Assembly: GCF_007990265.1 (NCBI RefSeq)
Contig: NZ_BJWH01000004.1
Coordinates: 1 to 64,000, forward strand
Origin: Cellulomonas terrae
GTDB taxonomy: Bacteria; Actinomycetota; Actinomycetes; Actinomycetales; Cellulomonadaceae
Direction: 5' to 3'
Length of the DNA: 64,000 nt
In this document: piece by piece, positions 50,535 to 60,503 of the stretch
How positions within the stretch are numbered: the stretch's first letter is position 1
Layout: the number at the start of each line of letters is the position of its first letter
Position numbers and translations under genes: made by a program
Notes under the pieces: generated by a model
What the model saw: only the letters and a program-made list of their open reading frames with translations
Database searches by the model: none
Told to the model about the DNA's origin: nothing

Positions 50535-52166
50535 GTGGCGCAGGCGCAGCCCGAGACCGACCCGCAGTGGTGGCGCGGTGCGGTGATCTACCAGGTCTAC
50601 CCGCGCAGCTTCGCGGACGGGAACGGCGACGGCACCGGTGACCTGGCAGGCCTGCGCTCGCGGCTGCCGTACCTGCGCGACCTCGGCGTCGACGCCATCT
50701 GGGTGACCCCGTGGTACGTCTCCCCGCTCGCCGACGGCGGCTACGACGTCGCCGACTACCGGGCCATCGACCCCGCGTTCGGCACCCTCCAGGAGGCCGA
50801 GCTGCTCATCACCGAGGCGCTGCAGGTGGGGATCCGGACGATCATCGACGTCGTCCCCAACCACGTCTCGGACCAGCACGAGTGGTTCCAGGCGGCCCTC
50901 GCCGCCGGGCCCGGCTCCCCGGAGCGGGCGCGGTTCTGGTTCCACCCCGGCAAGGGCGAGCACGGCGAGCAGATCCCGACCGGCTGGGTGTCCGACTTCC
51001 AGGGCAGCACGTGGACGCGCACCACGAACCCCGACGGCACCCCCGGCGAGTGGTACCTGCACCTGTTCGCGCCCCAGCAGCCCGACCTCAACTGGTCGCA
51101 CCCCGACGTCGTCGCCGAGTTCGAGTCGGTGCTCCGCTTCTGGTTCGACCGGGGCGTCGCCGGCATCCGGATCGACTCGGCCGCGCTGCTGGTCAAGGAC
51201 GCGAGCCTGCCGGAGGTGCCGGTCCACGCCGGGCCGGGGGAGCACCCGCACGTCGACCGCGACGAGCTGCACGACGTGTACCGCGGCTGGCGCGCGGTCG
51301 CGGACTCCTACGAGGGCACCCGCGTCCTCGTCGGCGAGGTCTGGCTCCAGGACAAGGCGCGCTTCGCGCAGTACCTGCGTCCCGACGAGATGCACACCGC
51401 GTTCAACTTCGACTTCATGGCCCGGCCGTGGGACGCCAAGCAGCTGCGGGAGTCGATCGACATCACGCTCGCCGCCCACGGTCCCGTCGGTGCCCCCGCC
51501 ACCTGGGTGCTGTCCAACCACGACGTCACGCGGCCGGTCACGCGGTACGGCCGCGAGGACACGTCGTTCGCGTTCACGGCCAAGCGCTTCGGCACCCCCA
51601 CCGACCTGGCCGTCGGCCTGCGCCGGGCGCGGGCCGCAGCACTGCTCACCGCAGCCCTGCCGGGCTCGCTGTACATCTACCAGGGCGACGAGCTGGGCCT
51701 GCCCGAGGTCGAGGACCTGCCGCTGGACGTGCTGCAGGACCCGATGCACTTCCGCTCCGAGGGCGTCGACCCCGGTCGCGACGGGTGCCGGGTGCCGCTG
51801 CCCTGGTCCGGCACGTCCGCCCCCTACGGGTTCGGGGACGGCGGGTCGTGGCTCCCGCAGCCGGCCGGCTGGGCGGAGCTGACCGTCACCGCCCAGGAGG
51901 ACGACCCCGCCTCCACCCTGCACCTCTACCGCGACCTCCTGGCGGTCCGCCGGGCCGAGCCCACCCTGGGCGACGGGCCGATGACGTGGATCGACAGCTC
52001 CGACGACGTGCTCGCGTTCGCCCGTGGCGACCTCGTGTGCGTCGTCAACCTGGGCGACGAGCCCGCCACCCTGCCCGCCCACACCGACGTCCTGCTCTCG
52101 AGCGCCCCGCTCGAGGCAGGCCTGCTGCCGCGCGACACCGCCGCGTGGCTGCGCACCCCCGCCTGA
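50535..52166 (+). CDS. GH13 alpha-glucosidase (oligo-1,6-glucosidase type), 543 aa
   Basis: Hydrolyses alpha-glucosides in the cytoplasm. GH13 motifs: VIDVVPNHVS-like IIDVVPNHVSDQHEWF (region I), GIRIDSAALL with nucleophile Asp214 (II), VLVGEVWL with acid Glu268 (III) and LSNHDVTRPV with Asp330 (IV). VIYQVYPRSFADGNGDGTGD at the start is typical for alpha-glucosidases and contains the calcium-like DGNGDGTGD loop. No signal peptide. GTG at 50535 has no strong ribosome binding site. First gene of a sugar uptake cluster; probably splits the imported oligosaccharide. Confidence 0.92.
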   Translation: MAQAQPETDPQWWRGAVIYQVYPRSFADGNGDGTGDLAGLRSRLPYLRDLGVDAIWVTPWYVSPLADGGYDVADYRAIDPAFGTLQEAELLITEALQVGIRTIIDVVPNHVSDQHEWFQAALAAGPGSPERARFWFHPGKGEHGEQIPTGWVSDFQGSTWTRTTNPDGTPGEWYLHLFAPQQPDLNWSHPDVVAEFESVLRFWFDRGVAGIRIDSAALLVKDASLPEVPVHAGPGEHPHVDRDELHDVYRGWRAVADSYEGTRVLVGEVWLQDKARFAQYLRPDEMHTAFNFDFMARPWDAKQLRESIDITLAAHGPVGAPATWVLSNHDVTRPVTRYGREDTSFAFTAKRFGTPTDLAVGLRRARAAALLTAALPGSLYIYQGDELGLPEVEDLPLDVLQDPMHFRSEGVDPGRDGCRVPLPWSGTSAPYGFGDGGSWLPQPAGWAELTVTAQEDDPASTLHLYRDLLAVRRAEPTLGDGPMTWIDSSDDVLAFARGDLVCVVNLGDEPATLPAHTDVLLSSAPLEAGLLPRDTAAWLRTPA

Positions 52167-52242
52167 TCCGCACCACCCCGACCGCAGCACCCGATCGCGA
52201 CCTGGCACCCCGTCCGGCGCGTTCCCTCACGAAGGAGTGACG

Positions 52243-53616
52243 ATGAGGTCCTCACGCACCACCGCGCTCGCCATGGCCGGTGTGCTCTCGCTCGGCCTGC
52301 TGGCCGCGTGCAGCACGGACGACGAGCCGTCGGGCGAGGAGTCCGACGGCAAGGTCACCATCACGGTCGCCGGCCTGCAGCCCGGCGCCGAGACGGAGGC
52401 CGTCGACGCGCTCAACGCGCGCGTCGAGGAGTTCGAGAAGGCGAACCCGGACATCGACGTCGAGCCGGAGGAGTACAACTGGCTCGCGTCCACGTTCTCC
52501 GCGCAGCTCGCGGGCGGCACGCTGCCGAACGTGTTCGAGATCCCGCTGACCGACGCGAAGACGCTCATCGAGAACGGCCAGCTGGCCGACATCTCCGCGC
52601 AGTTCGACTCCCTGTCCTACGCCGACGACTTCAACCCGAACCTGCTCGAGGCCGGCACCGGCTCCGACGGCAAGGTCTACGCGATCCCGGCGAAGTCCAT
52701 CTACGGTGTCGCGCTGCACTACAACCGCAACCTCTTCGAGCAGGCGGGCCTCGACCCCGACCAGCCGCCGACGACGTGGGACGAGGTCCGCGAGTACGCC
52801 AAGACCATCCACGACGCGACCGGTGTCGCGGGCTACGCGACGATGGCGCTCGACAACGCCGGCGGGTGGCAGCTGGCTGCCGCGGCGAACTCGCGCGGCG
52901 GGGTCATCCAGGAGCAGGACGGTGACTCGTACACCGCCACGCTCGACGACCCGGCGGTCAAGGAGCACCTGCAGTGGCTGCACGACCTGCGCTTCACGGA
53001 CGGCTCGATCCTGCCGCGCACGGACCTCGGCTGGGGTGAGATCAACGAGGCGTTCGCCGGTGGCCAGCTGGCCATGTACACGTCCGGCTCGGACGTCTAC
53101 AACGCGCTCGTCGAGAACAACGGGCTCACCGAGGACTGGGGCTACGGCCTCACGGCGATCCCGTCGTCGGACGGTGGCGGCGCGCTCACCGGCGGCACGC
53201 TCGCCGCCGTCACCCAGGAGTCGACCGACGCGCAGAAGGACGCGGCGGTCAAGTGGATCGACTTCTGGTACCTGTCCAAGATGCTCGACCAGGACCAGGC
53301 GGTGGCCGACGCCAAGCTCCGCAACGAGAACGGTCAGGCCGTGGGCACCCCGGTGCTCCCGATCTTCAGCGAGGAGCAGTACGCCACGTCCCTCGAGTGG
53401 GTCAAGGACTACATCAACGTCCCGCTGGAGAACATGAAGGGCTACACGGACGTCATGTTCACGCAGCCCAGCATCGGGGAGATCAGCGCGTCCACCCAGG
53501 ACACCTATGCGCTGCTCTTCCCGATCGTCCAGGCGGTCCTGACCGACGAGAACGCCGACATCGACGCCCTGCTCGAGACGGCGAACACCCAGGGTCAGGC
53601 TCTGCTCGACCAGTGA
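52243..53616 (+). CDS. Sugar ABC transporter substrate-binding lipoprotein, 457 aa
   Basis: Family 1 solute-binding protein. Lipobox LGLLAAC (Cys23) after MRSSRTTALAMAGVLS. KVTITVAGLQPGAETEAVDA opens the fold; YAIPAKSIYGVALHYNRNLF, GLDPDQPPTTWDEVREYAKT and GGQLAMYTSGSDVYNALV are standard for carbohydrate binders. GAAGGAGTGACG precedes the ATG at 52243. Likely binds an alpha-glucoside, given the neighbours. Confidence 0.92.
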   Translation: MRSSRTTALAMAGVLSLGLLAACSTDDEPSGEESDGKVTITVAGLQPGAETEAVDALNARVEEFEKANPDIDVEPEEYNWLASTFSAQLAGGTLPNVFEIPLTDAKTLIENGQLADISAQFDSLSYADDFNPNLLEAGTGSDGKVYAIPAKSIYGVALHYNRNLFEQAGLDPDQPPTTWDEVREYAKTIHDATGVAGYATMALDNAGGWQLAAAANSRGGVIQEQDGDSYTATLDDPAVKEHLQWLHDLRFTDGSILPRTDLGWGEINEAFAGGQLAMYTSGSDVYNALVENNGLTEDWGYGLTAIPSSDGGGALTGGTLAAVTQESTDAQKDAAVKWIDFWYLSKMLDQDQAVADAKLRNENGQAVGTPVLPIFSEEQYATSLEWVKDYINVPLENMKGYTDVMFTQPSIGEISASTQDTYALLFPIVQAVLTDENADIDALLETANTQGQALLDQ

Positions 53617-53695
53617 GACCGCGCGGTGCCCGGCCGGGGAGCGTCCCGACCGGGCACCGTCGCTCGACCGTCCGCACCCCCGAGGAAGGCCCGAG

Positions 53696-54622
53696 ATGAC
53701 CACGGACGACGTCGTCCTGCGCAGACGCACCGGCACCCCGCTCACCTGGGTGCGCGGCGGCGGGCTGAGTGCGCTGGTCTTCGCCCTGCCCCTGCTCGTG
53801 ATCTTCGGCGTGTTCTCGTGGCTGCCGATCGTCCGCGCGGTCGTGATGAGCTTCCAGAAGACGAACCTCATCACGACGTCGTGGGTGGGGCTGCAGAACT
53901 TCCAGAACGTGTTCGCGGACCCGCTGCTGCCGGTCGCGACGCGCAACACGCTCTGGTTCGCGCTGCTCGCGCTCGTGTTCGGCTACCCGATCCCGCTCGT
54001 CGCCGCGGTCCTCATGCGCGAGGTCCGCCGGGCGAAGGGTCTCTACTCGGCCCTGGCGTACCTGCCGGTCGTCGTGCCGCCGGTGGTCGCCGTCCTGCTG
54101 TGGAAGTTCTTCTACGACCCACGGCCCGAGGGCGTGTTCAACACGATCCTCGGCTGGGTCGGCATCCCGCCCCAACCGTGGCTGCAGAGCATGACGATGG
54201 CGATGCCGTCGCTCGTGCTCGAAGCCACGTGGGCGGCGGCCGGCGGCACCGTGATCATCTACCTCGCCGCGCTCACGGCCGTCCCGCCCGAGCTGTACGA
54301 CGCGGCCGAGGTCGACGGCGCCGGCGTCTGGCGCAAGGTCTGGCACGTGCTGGTGCCGCAGCTGCGCGGGGTCCTGTTCGTCACGCTGATCCTGCAGGTC
54401 ATCGGGACCGCACAGGTCTTCCTCGAGCCCTACCTGTTCACCGGCGGCGGCCCGGCCAACGCGACGGTGACGATCCTGCTGCTCATCTACCGCTACGCGT
54501 TCGGCAACAGCCTGGGCGGCAACTACGGCGAGGCCACCGCGCTCAGCCTGCTCCTCGCCGTGTTCCTCGCCGTCATGTCCCTCGTGTACTTCCGCCTGAC
54601 TCGCCGTTGGAGCACCTCGTGA
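53696..54622 (+). CDS. Sugar ABC transporter permease (MalF-like), 308 aa
   Basis: Six helices: SALVFALPLLVIFGVFSWLP first, then TLWFALLALVFGYPIPLVAA and others. The EAA-type cytosolic loop is YDAAEVDGAGVWRKVWHVLV with PQLRG. Overlaps the second permease as GTGA. Works with the binding protein before it. Confidence 0.92.
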   Translation: MTTDDVVLRRRTGTPLTWVRGGGLSALVFALPLLVIFGVFSWLPIVRAVVMSFQKTNLITTSWVGLQNFQNVFADPLLPVATRNTLWFALLALVFGYPIPLVAAVLMREVRRAKGLYSALAYLPVVVPPVVAVLLWKFFYDPRPEGVFNTILGWVGIPPQPWLQSMTMAMPSLVLEATWAAAGGTVIIYLAALTAVPPELYDAAEVDGAGVWRKVWHVLVPQLRGVLFVTLILQVIGTAQVFLEPYLFTGGGPANATVTILLLIYRYAFGNSLGGNYGEATALSLLLAVFLAVMSLVYFRLTRRWSTS

Positions 54623-55626
54623 CGACGACCTCGCGCCTCGGGCCCGCCAGCCCGCCGACCGTGCTCGACGCCGCAGCCGGCGAGGCGCCGGAAGCCACCC
54701 GTTCCGTCACGCGCGCGCGCCGCACCCGGAGGGTCTCGTCCGACGACGGTGACGACCGCAGCGCGGTCTCCGCCTCCGACTGGCGCCGTCCGTCCGTGCG
54801 GTGGACCCTCGGCCCGACGCACTGGCTGCTGCTCGTGCTCCTCGTCGTCTGGTGCGTCGGCCCGCTCCTGCTGCTCGCCAAGTTCGCCGTCACCCCGACG
54901 CAGGACATCCTGCGCACCCCGATGGCGATCTTCCCGAACGGCATCGCCTGGTCGAACCTCAGCGAGGCGTGGAACGACGTCCAGGTCAGCAAGTACTTCG
55001 TGAACACGATCGTGCTCGCCGCCGGTGCCTGGTTCAGCCAGATCCTCGTCGCGACGACCGGCGGCTACCTGCTGTCCGTCCTGCGACCGCGCTACGCCCG
55101 CGTGCTGCAGGCGGCCGTCCTGGCCACGCTGTTCGTGCCGGCGGTGGTGCTCCTCGTGCCGCTCTACCTGACCGTCCTGGACACCCCCGTGTTCCACACG
55201 TCCCTGGTCAACTCGTTCTGGGGCGTCTGGCTCCCCGCCGGGGCCAGCGCGTTCAACGTCGTGCTCGTCCAGCGCTTCTTCGACAACCTCCCGCGCGAGG
55301 TCTTCGAGGCGGCGCGCGTCGACGGCGCCGGTCCCTACCGGCTCTTCTGGTCGATCGTGCTGCCCATGAGCAAGCCGATCCTCGGCGTCGTGTCGATCTT
55401 CGCCGTCATCGCGTCGTGGAAGGACTTCCTCTGGCCGCTGCTGGTCCTGCGCAACCCCGACCTGCAGCCCCTGTCCGTCCGCCTGCCGTCCATCGAGGCG
55501 ACCACCGACAAGGGCGTCCTCATGGCCGCCCTGGCCATCTCGACGCTCATCCCGATCGTGCTGTTCCTCGTGTTCCAGCGCATGTTCCTCCGGGGCGCCG
55601 GGCTCGGGGGAGCGGTCAAGGGCTGA
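54619..55626 (+). CDS. Sugar ABC transporter permease (MalG-like), 335 aa
   Basis: A 65-residue polar N-terminal extension rich in Arg, Ser and Ala precedes six helices (WLLLVLLVVWCVGPLLLLAK first). EAA loop: FEAARVDGAGPYRLFWSIVL with PMSKP. No ATPase gene follows; as in Streptomyces, a shared MsiK-type ATPase encoded elsewhere is probably used. GTG at 54619 is coupled to the first permease. Confidence 0.92.
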   Translation: MTTTSRLGPASPPTVLDAAAGEAPEATRSVTRARRTRRVSSDDGDDRSAVSASDWRRPSVRWTLGPTHWLLLVLLVVWCVGPLLLLAKFAVTPTQDILRTPMAIFPNGIAWSNLSEAWNDVQVSKYFVNTIVLAAGAWFSQILVATTGGYLLSVLRPRYARVLQAAVLATLFVPAVVLLVPLYLTVLDTPVFHTSLVNSFWGVWLPAGASAFNVVLVQRFFDNLPREVFEAARVDGAGPYRLFWSIVLPMSKPILGVVSIFAVIASWKDFLWPLLVLRNPDLQPLSVRLPSIEATTDKGVLMAALAISTLIPIVLFLVFQRMFLRGAGLGGAVKG

Positions 55627-55714
55627 GGTTTCTGACAGATCGTCCGGTCAATCTCACGGGCCGGTCGGGCCGCTCGCCGCGAGAGTGTCCGGCGCCCGGT
55701 GCGATGATCGTGCG

Positions 55715-56917
55715 GTGGCCCCCGACTCTGCCGTGCGCACCTCGCTGTCCTCGACCGACCTGAGCCCCGTCGCCCCCTACGACGCGCTGATGCTCTTCTC
55801 GTTCGGGGGGCCGAACGGCCCCGACGACGTCCTGCCGTTCCTGCGCAACGTCACGGCCGGGAAGAACATCCCCGACGAGCGGCTCGCGGCCGTGGCGGAG
55901 CACTACCACCACTTCGGCGGCGCCAGCCCGATCAACGGGCAGAACCTGGCGCTGCAGAAGGCGCTCGTCGACGAGCTCGCCCGGCGCGGGATCGACCTGC
56001 CCGTGGTGTGGGGCAACCGCAACTGGGAGCCGTACACGACCGACGCCCTGTCGGCCGCGTACGCGGACGGCGCCCGCCGGATGGTCGCGCTGGTCACCAG
56101 CGCCTACTCGTCGTACTCGGGCTGCCGGCAGTACCGGGAGAACCTCTGGGCGTCGCTCGAGGAGCTCGGCGTCGACGTCGGGGCCGGCGAGGGCGAGCAC
56201 CCGCTGGCCGTCGACAAGGTGCGGTCGTACTTCAACCACCCGGGCTTCGTGCAGGCGAACGTGGACGCGGTGACGGAGGCCTTCGAGTCGATCGGCCGGG
56301 ACGCACGCCTCGTGTTCGTCACGCACTCGATCCCCGACACGATGGAGGAGGCCTCGACGGTCTCCGGCGCGTCGTACAGCGCCCAGCACCTCGACGTCGC
56401 GGCCACGGTCGCCGCTGCGGTCGGGGAGCGACTCGGCCGCCCGGTGACGTGGGACCTCGCCTACTGCTCGCGCTCGGGCCCGCCCAGCCAGCCGTGGCTG
56501 GAGCCGGACGTCAACGACCACCTGACCGCGCTGGCCGCCGACGGTGTCGAGGCGGTCGTGCTCTCGCCGGTCGGGTTCATCTCCGACCACATGGAGGTCG
56601 CGTTCGACCTGGACACGGAGGCGCTCGAGACGGCGGCCGAGCTCGGACTCGTCGCGGTGCGCGCGGACACCGTCGGGACGCGGGAACCGTTCGTGCGTGG
56701 GCTCGTCGATCTGGTGCTCGAGCGGGCCTCGCTGGCCCGGGCGCTCGACGCGGGCCTCGGCGCGCCAGTCATGGAGCCGGGCGAGACGCCGGTCCCGGAG
56801 GCCACCGTCGGCGACCTGCCTGCGTTCCGGTCCCTGTGCGCTCCCGGGTGCTGCCGGATGCGCGCCGGCGAGGCCACCGGTACCCCTGCCGCCTGCTCGT
56901 CCGACCCCTGGTCCTGA
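55715..56917 (+). CDS. hemH: Coproporphyrin ferrochelatase (CpfC/HemH), 400 aa
   Basis: Inserts Fe2+ into coproporphyrin [23 protein letters not shown] opens the fold; [10 protein letters not shown] holds the catalytic His, and [20 protein letters not shown] the Glu. C-terminal LCAPGCCRM and internal GCRQY supply cysteines for the [2Fe-2S] cluster common in actinobacterial ferrochelatases. GTG at 55715 gives a 30-residue lead; GATGAT ends 6 bases upstream and there is no ribosome binding site, so it may be leaderless. The next gene is the matching final enzyme. Confidence 0.92.
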   Translation: MAPDSAVRTSLSSTDLSPVAPYDALMLFSFGGPNGPDDVLPFLRNVTAGKNIPDERLAAVAEHYHHFGGASPINGQNLALQKALVDELARRGIDLPVVWGNRNWEPYTTDALSAAYADGARRMVALVTSAYSSYSGCRQYRENLWASLEELGVDVGAGEGEHPLAVDKVRSYFNHPGFVQANVDAVTEAFESIGRDARLVFVTHSIPDTMEEASTVSGASYSAQHLDVAATVAAAVGERLGRPVTWDLAYCSRSGPPSQPWLEPDVNDHLTALAADGVEAVVLSPVGFISDHMEVAFDLDTEALETAAELGLVAVRADTVGTREPFVRGLVDLVLERASLARALDAGLGAPVMEPGETPVPEATVGDLPAFRSLCAPGCCRMRAGEATGTPAACSSDPWS

Positions 56918-56942
56918 CACCTCTCTCCTGGAGCCCTTCGCG

Positions 56943-57635
56943 ATGACGCACGACGCCGAGACCCTCAACGCCACCGTCCGGTACACGATGTGGACCGTCT
57001 TCGCGCTGGAAGAGGTGCTCCCCGAGGACGACGACGAGCGCGCCGAGCTCATCGCCGCAGCCCAGGCGGCCGTCGCCGACGACGGTCTGGTCATCCGGGG
57101 CTGGTACGACGTCGCGGGGCTCCGGGCCGACGCGGACCTCATGGTCTGGTGGCACGCCGAGACGATCGAGGAGGTGCAGGGCGCCTACCAGCGGCTCCGG
57201 GCCAGCGACCTCGGCCGTCACCTGCTGCCCGTGTGGTCCGTGGTGGGCCTGCACCGGCCCGCGGAGTTCAACCGGTCGCACGTCCCGGCGTTCCTGGCGG
57301 GTGAGCCGGCCGGCGACTACATGACGGTGTACCCGTTCGTGCGGTCGTACGACTGGTACGTGCTGCCCGAGGACGACCGCCGCCGGATGCTCGTCGAGCA
57401 CGGTCAGGCCGCCCGCGGGTACGCCGACGTCCGGGCCAACACCGTGTCGGCGTTCGCGCTCGGCGACTACGAGTGGATCCTCGCGTTCGAGGCACCCGAG
57501 CTGCACCGCATCGTCGACCTGATGCGGGACCTGCGCGCCACCGACGCCCGCTTGCACGTGCGCGAGGAGGTGCCGTTCTACACGGGCCCGCGCGTGAGCC
57601 TGGAGACCTGGGCGGACCGCCAGCCCCGCGGGTGA
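56943..57635 (+). CDS. hemQ: Coproheme decarboxylase ChdC (HemQ), 230 aa
   Basis: Peroxide-dependent oxidative decarboxylation of coproheme to heme b. Chlorite-dismutase-like fold: [38 protein letters not shown] and [20 protein letters not shown], which contains the catalytic Tyr, plus the heme-ligand His in [32 protein letters not shown] precedes the ATG. 25 bases behind the ferrochelatase gene; the two catalyse successive steps. Confidence 0.93.
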   Translation: MTHDAETLNATVRYTMWTVFALEEVLPEDDDERAELIAAAQAAVADDGLVIRGWYDVAGLRADADLMVWWHAETIEEVQGAYQRLRASDLGRHLLPVWSVVGLHRPAEFNRSHVPAFLAGEPAGDYMTVYPFVRSYDWYVLPEDDRRRMLVEHGQAARGYADVRANTVSAFALGDYEWILAFEAPELHRIVDLMRDLRATDARLHVREEVPFYTGPRVSLETWADRQPRG

Positions 57636-57647
57636 CATGATCGCCTG

Positions 57648-58004
57648 ATGGTCGATCTGGCGGGGACGTGGCGGTTCACGGCGCTCGAGGGTGCCGACAT
57701 CGACGGGGCGCTGCGCGCGACCCCGTTCCTGACCTTCGACGGTGACGGCCAGGTGTTCGGCCTCGCCGGCGTCAACCGGGTCCGGGGCACGTGGCGGCTG
57801 GACGGCCGGACGCTGTCGTTCGGTCCCGTCGTGTCCACGCTCATGGCCGGACCGCCGGACGCGATGACCCGCGAGCAGCAGGTCCTGCGCCTGCTGGGGG
57901 AGCCGTCGACGGTGTCGGCGCCGGACAGCGACACGCTCGAGCTCGACGGGGTCCTGCAGGCGCGCCTCGTCCGGGACCCGCACGCCGGTGACGAGCCGGC
58001 CTAG
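57648..58004 (+). CDS. META-domain protein (HslJ-like), 118 aa
   Basis: Single META domain: VDLAGTWRFTALEGADIDGA, then LTFDGDGQVFGLAGVNRVRG TWRL and TLSFGPVVSTLMAGP with MTREQQVLRLLGE. No signal peptide or lipobox, unlike HslJ. The GTWxL/N pattern is diagnostic. Function of META domains is not settled. ATG 12 bases after hemQ, so probably same transcript. Confidence 0.85.
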   Translation: MVDLAGTWRFTALEGADIDGALRATPFLTFDGDGQVFGLAGVNRVRGTWRLDGRTLSFGPVVSTLMAGPPDAMTREQQVLRLLGEPSTVSAPDSDTLELDGVLQARLVRDPHAGDEPA

Positions 58005-58056
58005 GCCGAGCTCGCGACGAGCACCAGTCGACCGGGGCGACCGGCCGCGCAGCCCG

Positions 58057-59109
58057 TCAGGCGGCGGCGACGTCCGACGACCAGCGCGCCGCCACCTGCT
58101 CCAGCGTGTGCACGCGGGTCGCCACGTCGTAGGCCGTCCCCGTGATCATCAGCTCGTCGGCGCCGGTCCGTTCGACGAGCGCGGCGAGCTCGTCGACCGC
58201 CCGGTCCGCGGTCGTCGCCACCTGCGTTCCCGGGACGCGCGCGAAGAAGTCCGCTGCTGCCGCGGGATCGAGGGCGTCGAGCTCGCGCGCGGCGTCCTCG
58301 GGGGACACGATCGGCCCGAGGGGCCGGCCGGTCCGCAGCGACAGGGCCATGACGCGGCTGGGTCCGGCCAGGTAGTGGGCCTCGTCGTCGGAGTCCGCGA
58401 CGAGCACTGACGCCGACACCATGAGGCGCGGGTCGTCGAGGATCGGCGACGGACGGAACGCGCGGCGGTAGGCGTCGGCGGCCTGGAGCGTGTGGCCGGT
58501 GTTGAAGTGGTGGGCGTAGCTGAACGGCAGACCCAGCGACCCGGCGAGCTCCGCGCTGAACGTGCTGGACCCGAGCAGCCAGACCTGCGGCGACGACGTC
58601 GCGACGGGGGTGGCGGACAGCCGCGAGGCCCGCAGCGATCCGGCCCGGCCGGGCAGCTTCTGACCGAGCAGCGCCAGCACGTCGATGACCTCCGCCGGGA
58701 AGTCCTCGGCGCCGAGGCCCTCGACGGTACGGCGGAGGGCTGCGGCGGTCATGGGGTCGGCGCCGGGGGCGCGGCCGATGCCCAGGTCGATCCGCCCGGG
58801 GTGCAGCGCCTCGAGCATCGCGAACTGCTCCGCGACGACGAGCGTCGGGTGGTTCGGCAGCATGACTCCACCGGACCCGAGCCGGATGCGCTCCGTCGAC
58901 GCCGCCAGGTGCGCGAGCAGGACGGCGGGGGACGTCGAGGCCACCGCGGGCATCGCGTGGTGCTCGGCCACCCAGAACCGTTCGTACGCGGCGGCGTCGG
59001 CGGTGCGGGCCAGCGCCGTCGTCGCGGCGAGCGCGTCACCGGAGGACTGGCCGACGGCCACGGGGGAGGTGTCGAGCACGGACAGGGGCACAGGGTTGCG
59101 ACGGGTCAC
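58057..59109 (-). CDS. LLM-class flavin-dependent oxidoreductase, 350 aa
   Basis: Bacterial-luciferase-like TIM barrel: YERFWVAEHHAMPAVASTSP and AVLLAHLAASTERIRLGSGG then VMLPNHPTLVVAEQFAMLEA are diagnostic for the group that reads 'AEHH', and HPGRIDLGIGRAPGADPMTA follows. Uses FMN or F420; which is not visible. GTG at 59109 chosen; GTG 59091 also possible. Substrate unknown. Convergent with the META gene and 41 bases downstream of the glutamate dehydrogenase stop on the same strand. Confidence 0.88.
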   Translation of the reverse strand: MTRRNPVPLSVLDTSPVAVGQSSGDALAATTALARTADAAAYERFWVAEHHAMPAVASTSPAVLLAHLAASTERIRLGSGGVMLPNHPTLVVAEQFAMLEALHPGRIDLGIGRAPGADPMTAAALRRTVEGLGAEDFPAEVIDVLALLGQKLPGRAGSLRASRLSATPVATSSPQVWLLGSSTFSAELAGSLGLPFSYAHHFNTGHTLQAADAYRRAFRPSPILDDPRLMVSASVLVADSDDEAHYLAGPSRVMALSLRTGRPLGPIVSPEDAARELDALDPAAAADFFARVPGTQVATTADRAVDELAALVERTGADELMITGTAYDVATRVHTLEQVAARWSSDVAAA

Positions 59110-59150
59110 CTCGTCAGCAACACCTGTGCCCCGTCCCGTACTCCCGTACC

Positions 59151-60422
59151 TCAGGGGTAGAGGCCGCGGATCTGGTGCGCCTCGGCGACGCGCCGCACGC
59201 CGATCGTCAGCGCCGCGTCGCGCAACGAGATGCCCTCGGCGGTCGCCACGGCGGCCACGGCCCGGTGTGCGGTGACCATCCGGTGCTCCAGGCGGTCCTC
59301 GATCTCGCGCTCGGTCCACCAGTACGCCTGGTTGGCCTGCACCCACTCGAAGTACGACACGACCACACCACCGGCGTTGGCCAGGATGTCGGGCACGACG
59401 ACCACGCCACGCTCGGCGAGCACCCGGTCGCCCTCGTGCGTCGTCGGGCCGTTGGCGGCCTCGACCACCCACCGCGCCTTGACGCGGCCGGCCGCCTCGG
59501 CGTCCAGCACCCCCTCGACCGCGGCCGGGATGAGCAGGTCGACGTCGAGCGCGAGGAGCTCCTTGTTGTCGATCGCCTCGCCGCCGTCGAAGCCGACGAC
59601 GGTGCCCGTCGTCAGGACGTGCCGCTCCAGGGCCGCGATGTCGAGGCCCTCGCTGCGCATGACGCCGCCCTGCTCGTCGCTGACGGCGACCACCCGCGTG
59701 CCGGCGTCGTGCAGGAACCGGGACGCGTGCGACCCGACCTTGCCGAAGCCCTGCACCGCGGCGCTCACCTCGCGCAGCTGCACACCGGCGTCACCGAGGG
59801 CGGCGGCGGCCGCGTGCACGACGCCGCGCGACGTCGCGGTCGCCCGGCCGAGCGAACCACCGACGGCCAGAGGCTTGCCGGTCGTGACGGCGGGGATGGT
59901 GTAGCCCTGGTTCACGGAGTAAGTGTCCATGACCCAGGCCATCGTCTGCTCGTTGGTGCCGATGTCCGGCGCCATGATGTCGCGCTCGGGTCCGATGATC
60001 GGCATGATCTCGCTGGTGTAGCGCCGGGTGACCCGCTCGAGCTCCGCCTGGCTGTAGAGCCGCGGGTCGATGGTGACGCCACCCTTGGCGCCCCCGTACG
60101 GCACGTCGACGACGGCGCACTTCCACGTCATCCACATGGCCAGCGCCCGGACTTCGTCGACGTCGACGCCAGCCGAGTACCGCAGCCCGCCCTTCGCCGG
60201 TCCGCGGGAGATGTTGTGCTGCACGCGGTACCCGGTGAAGAGCTCGATCTGGCCGTCGTCCCGACGCAGGGGGACGGCGACGTTCATCTCGCGCCGGGGT
60301 GTGGCGAGCATGCGGTGGAGCCCCTCGGTGTAGCCGAGGATCTCGACTGCACCGGCAAGCTGTGCCTTGGCGGTGGCGAGGGGCGTGGTCTGCTGCGGGG
60401 TCTCCGCTGTGAGGTCCGTCAC
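59151..60422 (-). CDS. gdhA: Glu/Leu/Phe/Val dehydrogenase (glutamate dehydrogenase), 423 aa
   Basis: Interconverts glutamate and 2-oxoglutarate plus ammonium. ISRGPAKGGLRYSAGVDVDE and VVDVPYGGAKGGVTIDPRLY hold the catalytic lysines; AVQGFGKVGSHASRFLHDAG is the NAD(P) site and VEAANGPTTHEGDRVLAERG and LANAGGVVVSYFEWVQANQA the C-terminal motifs. Small hexameric type, typical length. GTG at 60422; no ribosome binding site, possibly leaderless. Might assimilate the ammonium made by NirBD, or work with PutA in proline breakdown. Confidence 0.92.
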   Translation of the reverse strand: MTDLTAETPQQTTPLATAKAQLAGAVEILGYTEGLHRMLATPRREMNVAVPLRRDDGQIELFTGYRVQHNISRGPAKGGLRYSAGVDVDEVRALAMWMTWKCAVVDVPYGGAKGGVTIDPRLYSQAELERVTRRYTSEIMPIIGPERDIMAPDIGTNEQTMAWVMDTYSVNQGYTIPAVTTGKPLAVGGSLGRATATSRGVVHAAAAALGDAGVQLREVSAAVQGFGKVGSHASRFLHDAGTRVVAVSDEQGGVMRSEGLDIAALERHVLTTGTVVGFDGGEAIDNKELLALDVDLLIPAAVEGVLDAEAAGRVKARWVVEAANGPTTHEGDRVLAERGVVVVPDILANAGGVVVSYFEWVQANQAYWWTEREIEDRLEHRMVTAHRAVAAVATAEGISLRDAALTIGVRRVAEAHQIRGLYP

Positions 60423-60503
60423 GTGCTCACTGTGGCACCACGCGCCCTCCGAGCACGTGAGGACCGACAGGCGAGCCGCGCGTGTCCGACCAGCGGGCAG
60501 GGG

